Source: Mangifera indica
Lineage: Eukaryota; Streptophyta; Magnoliopsida; Sapindales; Anacardiaceae
Direction of reading: 5' to 3'
Assembly (NCBI RefSeq): GCF_011075055.1
Contig: NC_058137.1
Span: forward strand, 2,356,001 to 2,420,000
Length of the DNA: 64,000 nt
Shown: piece by piece, positions 59,091-64,000 of the stretch
How the letters are laid out: every line of letters begins with the position of its first letter
Numbering within the stretch: position 1 is the stretch's first letter
The notes under the pieces: model-generated
What the model was told of the DNA's origin: nothing
Seen by the model: only the letters and a program-made list of their open reading frames with translations
Database searches by the model: none
Translations under genes and position numbers: made by a program

Positions 59091-61806
59091 TTTCCCCTTT
59101 TGTTTTTATTCAATCTTCAACTTTTTAAATTTTATTTCTAGTCCTAAAATCCAGCTAAAAAGTTTCTTCGTTCTTTCGTTCATTCAAGCTGGCAATTGTG
59201 GGACAATTTAAAATCCTTCTAATGTCTAAGTGTTCCATACGCGCATGTTGACGTTAATACCAAGTTTGTTCATCATGTGTTTCAGTGTTTCATATTACCA
59301 GATGTAGGGATTTCATGAAGTGTTAATTTTTTAATGAATTGGATCCAAGAAAATACAATATGAACTTAATGGAGACAGACAGCATATCTTTATATTGGAA
59401 TTTTAAGTTTTCAATTATATATAAATAATTGTACATGCTTGAGCATGACAAATTAAGAAGAAGAAAACGAGTAAAATCTGCTCGAATCTTCTCACATTGT
59501 CTTCGATGAATGCGTTGTTTATAAAGTCATGATCACGTGCGTGATTTATTTGAGCCGTGCTGGAGACTTCTTCTTCTTCCTTCCATTCCATTCCAGGCAA
59601 TACTTTTCTGTTTGCCTTAGCTACGTGGTGACCTCAGAAACCACGTAAGGCTAATTTTGATTATTATTTGACCTATAAAAAGTCGAACACGGATGGCTTT
59701 ACTTTTATCAGCCATCCATTTCTTATTTGGAGAATAAGATTGTTACGTTGGGCTGATTATCAGAAACGAAGGAAAAAAAATCATCACTCGTGTAAGCATT
59801 TTTCCTTATGACTAAAATTATATACAGATGTTAACATCAAGGTCCATTAGCTTTTGACTAAACACTCCAATGACCATCTTTGAGACACTTTTATTCTACT
59901 TCCATAATTAATAGGGGTGATAATGTGTGGGTGAGGGAGGTCGAATATCTTAATCCTTGTTCTTGTTTTTGTAAGAAAATTTATTTTTTGGTCCTACCCT
60001 ATTTCAATGCAAAAATGATGAGAAATTCTCGTCTTCTCTGTTGAGATGATTGCTCTTGCTTTCTCTGTCCCATTTCCGTGAGAAAAATTTCTTTCTCCAT
60101 CCTTATTAGAATAATAATAAGACATTTATTATGTATTACGATGTATTTTTAATAATTCAAAATTTAAGTGTACTTTAATATTTAATGATATATAAAATAT
60201 ATAAGAAAAGAGATAAATCGAAGAGAGAATGAGTTGATGATATATTTATTTTTATTTGAGTCCCATTATTAATTATAGAGATTTTAATTATCACATCATC
60301 GTCTTTGTCTTCATTCTTATTCGAGAATTCTCTCCATGCTAAAAGAGGAATGGGTTAGGGATTTGTTTGGTTGGTCAAATTGCCAATCTCTAATAATTAT
60401 GTATAAAAATAGTAACAATCTAATTGCACTATTTTAAGTGGGTTTGTTCATCTTTGAGACTGGATTTGAACTGAATCAAATTTATTTCAATATAGCTAAG
60501 CTAGAGTTCGAATTTGGTTCCGGTTTGAGCTCAAATTGAGCTTTAATTATTCATATTACCTCTTATAAATCCACCTAATAATTATTCAAAATCAAAATTT
60601 ATGTTCTTATAAATAATCATATTTCCTCTTTTTTGCCGCATTCAAAAAATGAGACTTTGATTTAACTGATGAATATTTGAAGACCCTATCCATTCAATTT
60701 GAATTGAAATCTCATTAATCCAGAATTACTTGTGAATTTACATGAAGAAACAAGGCAGACGAGACGACCGTCGTTAATGAATTGGTTCCAATTCAAATTT
60801 GTCAAACTCCCAGAATTTTCCCTTGAGGAATCGCTCTTATTTTTCAAACGGATATCGTCACATCTGATGGTATAAAGACTGTTTGTGATCTGAACGCTTA
60901 CGTGTTAATTTTTAAGGTGGACCCAAATCCATGGCCTTTTCTGCCTTAGCGTTCAAGAAAGATTTCCTGAGAAGGTGGAGCGAAACTTAATTAATCCATA
61001 ATTTAATGTCAAGTTGGCCTTAAAAAATAATTAATTTGGATTTACTTTCTCTGCTTCACGTGTGCACTGAGATTTTCACATTGACATGCCATGCCAGTCT
61101 TTATTTTTCATTTTTAAAAATACACTCAAACATTTTACTTTGAAATTCAGAGAAAGTTAAATTATATAAATTTCAACCAAATTTATACGAAATAATTTTA
61201 ATATAAGAATAAAAATAATAATTTTTAAATAAGAAAAAATAGAATAAAAATATAATATAAGAATAAAAAAATAAAAAAATCTATACGAAATAATTTTAAC
61301 CAAATTTATTGTGGATGACGGATGTGAACCTTACTTTTTGAAAATTAAAGTTGGAATTGTGGTTTCAGCAAATCTTGGTGGGAAAGGTTCTTTTGGCTTT
61401 TTTTTAAACTGATGGTTCTATCGTTACAGCGCCGGCATTCTTATGCAATGTATCTAACGACTCTCTCGTGGAAACATGGAGTAACGACTAACGAGTATCG
61501 TTTCTTTTACTTGTTACTATTTCATTCAGTTCTGTTGCCACGCTACTGAGCTGGAAGGTTCACACGTGTACCGCGTAAATGACTTTAAAAGTCAAAAAGT
61601 CTACAAACGCACCTTGTAATGTCCAAGCAATGGCCTTGTTTGTCAACCCTGCGTCTATAAATTCCCCTGGACAGTGCAACGCTGGCAAACGAAACGATTG
61701 CTCAGAAGAACCGTAGCTTTCTTCTCTTTCTCATTCATAATCAATCACCCACCAACAAAATTTTCCTGGGAAACGAACAGAAAACCGATACTCGTTCTGA
61801 TATAAG
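59091..61806 (+). promoter_or_regulatory. Gene-free spacer and EXO70 promoter
   Basis: Nothing coding is seen. An old hAT-type word-repeat fragment lies near 60455-60550 (gactggatttgaactgaatc). The EXO70 core promoter has TATAAATT at 61656-61663, about 150 bp before the start codon. G-box-like CACGTG cores are at 61058-61063 (gcttcacgtgtgcac) and CACGTGT words near 61562. Confidence 0.5.
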
Positions 61807-63699
61807 ATGCCGAGAAAGGGAATGAGAAGCATCTGCTTTAACCCCAAAACGACGTCGTTGCTGTCCATCCCTCGTCAACCAAGACCTACTCCGGCTCTGT
61901 TAACAAATCGTCCCAGCTTTTCTGAATCAACAATGGAGAAAATCATTGAATCGGCGACGGAAATGATCACCAAATGGGATCCCGACTCATCGACGTATGC
62001 TAGAGTGACTTCTCTCTTTTACGAGGATAAGAGAGAAGCCATGCAGTTCTTGAAGTGCGTTAATGGTCTACAGAAAGCTATGCATTTGCTAGTTTCAGAA
62101 GATTCGGCTTCTGAAAAACTAATCCAAGCTCAAAATTTGATGCAAATTGCGATGAAGAGACTGCAAAAAGAGTTTTACCAAATACTCTCCATGAATCGGG
62201 CGCACTTGGATCCGGAATCAGTCTCCACAAGATCATCAAGATCTACCAGATCGAGCATCTCAGATTACGAAGACGACGGAGAGGATGATGTTCGAGTAGC
62301 AGGCGATTCCATCACGGAAGTAGAAGAAGAATCTTCAATCGCCATGGCGGATTTGAAATCCATAGCCGATTGCATGATTTCCGCAGGCTATGCTAAAGAA
62401 TGTATAAGCATTTACAAAATCATACGCAAATCAATTATCGATGAAGGTATCTATCGTCTTGGTGTGGAACGGTTCAGCAATTCTCAAATCAACAAAATGG
62501 ACTGGGAAGCTCTTGATATTAAAATCAAGAACTGGTTAGACGCCGTGAAGATCGCCATGAGAACACTCTTCAACGGAGAAAGAATCCTCTGCGATCACGT
62601 CTTCGCTTCCTCAGACTCCATTAAAGAGTCTTGCTTTGGCGATATCTCCAAAGAAGGGGCTTTAATTCTGTTTAGCTTCCCAGAGCTCGTCGCTAAGACG
62701 AAGAAATCGCCTCCGGAGAAAATGTTTCGTGTGCTTGGGATGTACACAGCCATAGCTGAAAACTGGCCGGAGATTGAATCAATCTTCTCCCACGAATCAA
62801 TCTCCACCGTCCGATTACAGGCTCTCAATTCACTCGTTAAACTCAACGAGTCAGTCCGTGGAATGATTTCAGATTTCGAGTCGTCAATACAAAAAGACTC
62901 GTCAAAATTCCTCGCCCCCGGCGGCGGAATTCATCCCTTAACCGTCCAAGCAATGAATTATCTTTCCCTCCTCGCCGATTACAGCAACGTTCTAACCGAT
63001 ATTCTCGCCGACTGGCCCCCGCCAGCAAAATCATCCTTGCCGGAATCTTACTTCGACAGTCCAGACTCCACCGACGGACCGGCGCCGTCCATCACTTTAC
63101 ACGTAACGTGGCTCATTCTTGTTCTTCTATGCAAACTTGATACCAAGGCAAAACTTTACAAGGACGTCTCTTTGTCATACCTATTCTTGGCAAACAATCT
63201 TCAACACGTCGTATCAAAAGTCCGTACATCGAATTTGCAATACCTCCTGGGCGACGAATGGATTAATCGGCACGAAGCGAAAGTGAGACAGTTTGCCGCC
63301 AACTACGAGCGGGTAGCATGGGACCAAGTTGTCAAATCATTACCGGCGAATCCGACGGCCGCGATTGCACCGGATCAAGCGAAAGATTATTTTACGAAAT
63401 TTCAGTCCAGTTTTGAGCAAGTGTGCAAGCAACAGAGATCGTGTATCGTGCCGGACTCGAAATTGCGGGACTATATTAAGTTGTCTATCGAGAGAAAGCT
63501 GGTGGCGAAATATCGGGAGTTGTATGATAAGCATAGATTAACAGTGGAAGGAGAAAATAATGCCGGGATGGTGGTGGGATTTTCGCCGGGAGACGTCGGA
63601 AATTACTTGTCAGAGCTGTTCTTTGGAAAGATTGAAGCTTCTGGTTCTGGAAGTCGGAGTTCGTCCTCTCATCGGCGGCATTTGCGGTTGAAAGCTTAG
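61807..63699 (+). CDS. EXO70: Exocyst subunit EXO70 (probably H clade), 630 aa
   Basis: This intronless gene encodes an EXO70 protein, which tethers secretory vesicles to the plasma membrane as part of the exocyst. The start at 61807 opens MPRKGMRSICFNPK; a second Met (MEKIIESATEMITKWDPDSS) is about 42 codons in and could also serve. The N-terminal helical part ends in an acidic, Ser-rich segment (SRSTRSSISDYEDDGEDD) near residues 145-165. The Pfam EXO70 core follows with CISIYKIIRKSIIDEGIYRL, GGGIHPLTVQAMNYLSLLAD, SYLFLANNLQHVVSKVRTSN and LLGDEWINRHEAKVRQFAAN. The C-terminal lobe ends FSPGDVGNYLSELFFGKIEA and a Ser/Arg-rich basic tail suited to lipid contact. Plant EXO70s without introns cluster in several clades including H, many tied to immunity and specialised secretion. 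The clade call is tentative. Confidence 0.92.
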   Translation: MPRKGMRSICFNPKTTSLLSIPRQPRPTPALLTNRPSFSESTMEKIIESATEMITKWDPDSSTYARVTSLFYEDKREAMQFLKCVNGLQKAMHLLVSEDSASEKLIQAQNLMQIAMKRLQKEFYQILSMNRAHLDPESVSTRSSRSTRSSISDYEDDGEDDVRVAGDSITEVEEESSIAMADLKSIADCMISAGYAKECISIYKIIRKSIIDEGIYRLGVERFSNSQINKMDWEALDIKIKNWLDAVKIAMRTLFNGERILCDHVFASSDSIKESCFGDISKEGALILFSFPELVAKTKKSPPEKMFRVLGMYTAIAENWPEIESIFSHESISTVRLQALNSLVKLNESVRGMISDFESSIQKDSSKFLAPGGGIHPLTVQAMNYLSLLADYSNVLTDILADWPPPAKSSLPESYFDSPDSTDGPAPSITLHVTWLILVLLCKLDTKAKLYKDVSLSYLFLANNLQHVVSKVRTSNLQYLLGDEWINRHEAKVRQFAANYERVAWDQVVKSLPANPTAAIAPDQAKDYFTKFQSSFEQVCKQQRSCIVPDSKLRDYIKLSIERKLVAKYRELYDKHRLTVEGENNAGMVVGFSPGDVGNYLSELFFGKIEASGSGSRSSSSHRRHLRLKA

Positions 63700-64000
63700 A
63701 GTTTTGAAGTGGAGCATTATTTTATATGTTTTTTTCATTATTATTATACCATTCTTCTAGGATGTAAAATTTTGGTTCGAAAATAATAGAAGCCACGAAT
63801 TAAGAACAAAAGAATGACATTTCAGAAATATCATAAATAATGAATACAGCTACAGAATTTTCAGTTCTTAATTGAATTTCAAAAAGATTTGCCTGCTTTC
63901 TCAACTTGCATGCTTTCGTGGGAAATTCCAAATTTCAACGCCGACTGTTTGTCTCCTTTGTAATGTTGGCGCCTGGAGGTGGCCAGTTCAGGAACTATTG
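63700..64000. other. EXO70 3' flank
   Basis: AT-rich 3' UTR with ttattattataccattcttc near 63740, then unremarkable sequence to the window edge. No further gene is seen. Confidence 0.4.

Noticed and set aside
51960..59700. LTR retrotransposon explanation for the two long direct copies
   Set aside because: The copies abut without an internal gag-pol region, there is no primer-binding site or polypurine tract, and no TG...CA ends were found at the boundaries.

Overview
This is a plant nuclear genomic window, most likely from a dicot. The genes are intron-rich with canonical plant splice sites. Their products are typical of land plants: a chloroplast diaminopimelate epimerase, a plant-type PPR protein, an AFC/LAMMER kinase, plant protein 1589, SLOW GREEN 1, a TRM protein, DUF7086, an NaKR/HIPP protein, UXS and EXO70. 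The intergenic DNA is AT-rich and full of small MITE-type transposons. I cannot name the species from sequence alone.

Layout. 1-1064 (-): 5' half of DAPF, divergent from a PPR gene (1378-2946, +). 4867-10002 (+): a 12-exon AFC2-like LAMMER kinase. 10003-13922: nested and adjacent MITEs, then a G-box-bearing promoter. 13923-14402 (+): a three-exon RPGE/PEL-like gene (plant protein 1589 family). 15983-17029 (+): SLOW GREEN 1-like TPR protein. 17030-26273: about 9 kb without a confident gene, holding MITEs and a foldback element. 26274-31520 (+): a five-exon TRM/DUF4378 gene. 31839-36615 (-): a cluster of three small secreted-peptide precursor genes. 37703-38467 (-): DUF7086 gene. 41142-42396 (-): NaKR-like metal-binding protein. 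46046-49900 (-): membrane-anchored UDP-glucuronate decarboxylase with an apparent AT-AC (U12-type) intron. 51124-51197 (-): tRNA-Arg(TCG). 51960-59700: a gene-poor tandem duplication or triplication carrying MITEs. 61807-63699 (+): intronless EXO70.

The most novel region is the peptide cluster at 31.8-36.6 kb. Three paralogues share a signal peptide followed by an AF[RG]PS-ARKL segment but carry different repeated C-terminal motifs. Two carry an IDA-like core (FG-LPKGVPIPPS). The third carries four 27-residue repeats with SGPSH and PSPPAHN. One paralogue has been cut by a hAT-type MITE with a perfect 15-bp terminal inverted repeat and an 8-bp target duplication; its downstream repeats are now decaying. 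This looks like a rapidly evolving multi-peptide precursor family related to IDA/IDL signalling peptides.

Two splicing features stand out. UXS intron 1 appears to be AT-AC. AFC2 intron 2 contains a copy of its own 5' splice-site region followed by a 62-bp minisatellite. Several of the genes bear on chloroplast function (DAPF, SLOW GREEN 1 and the RPGE-like regulator), but nothing suggests an operon-like arrangement.
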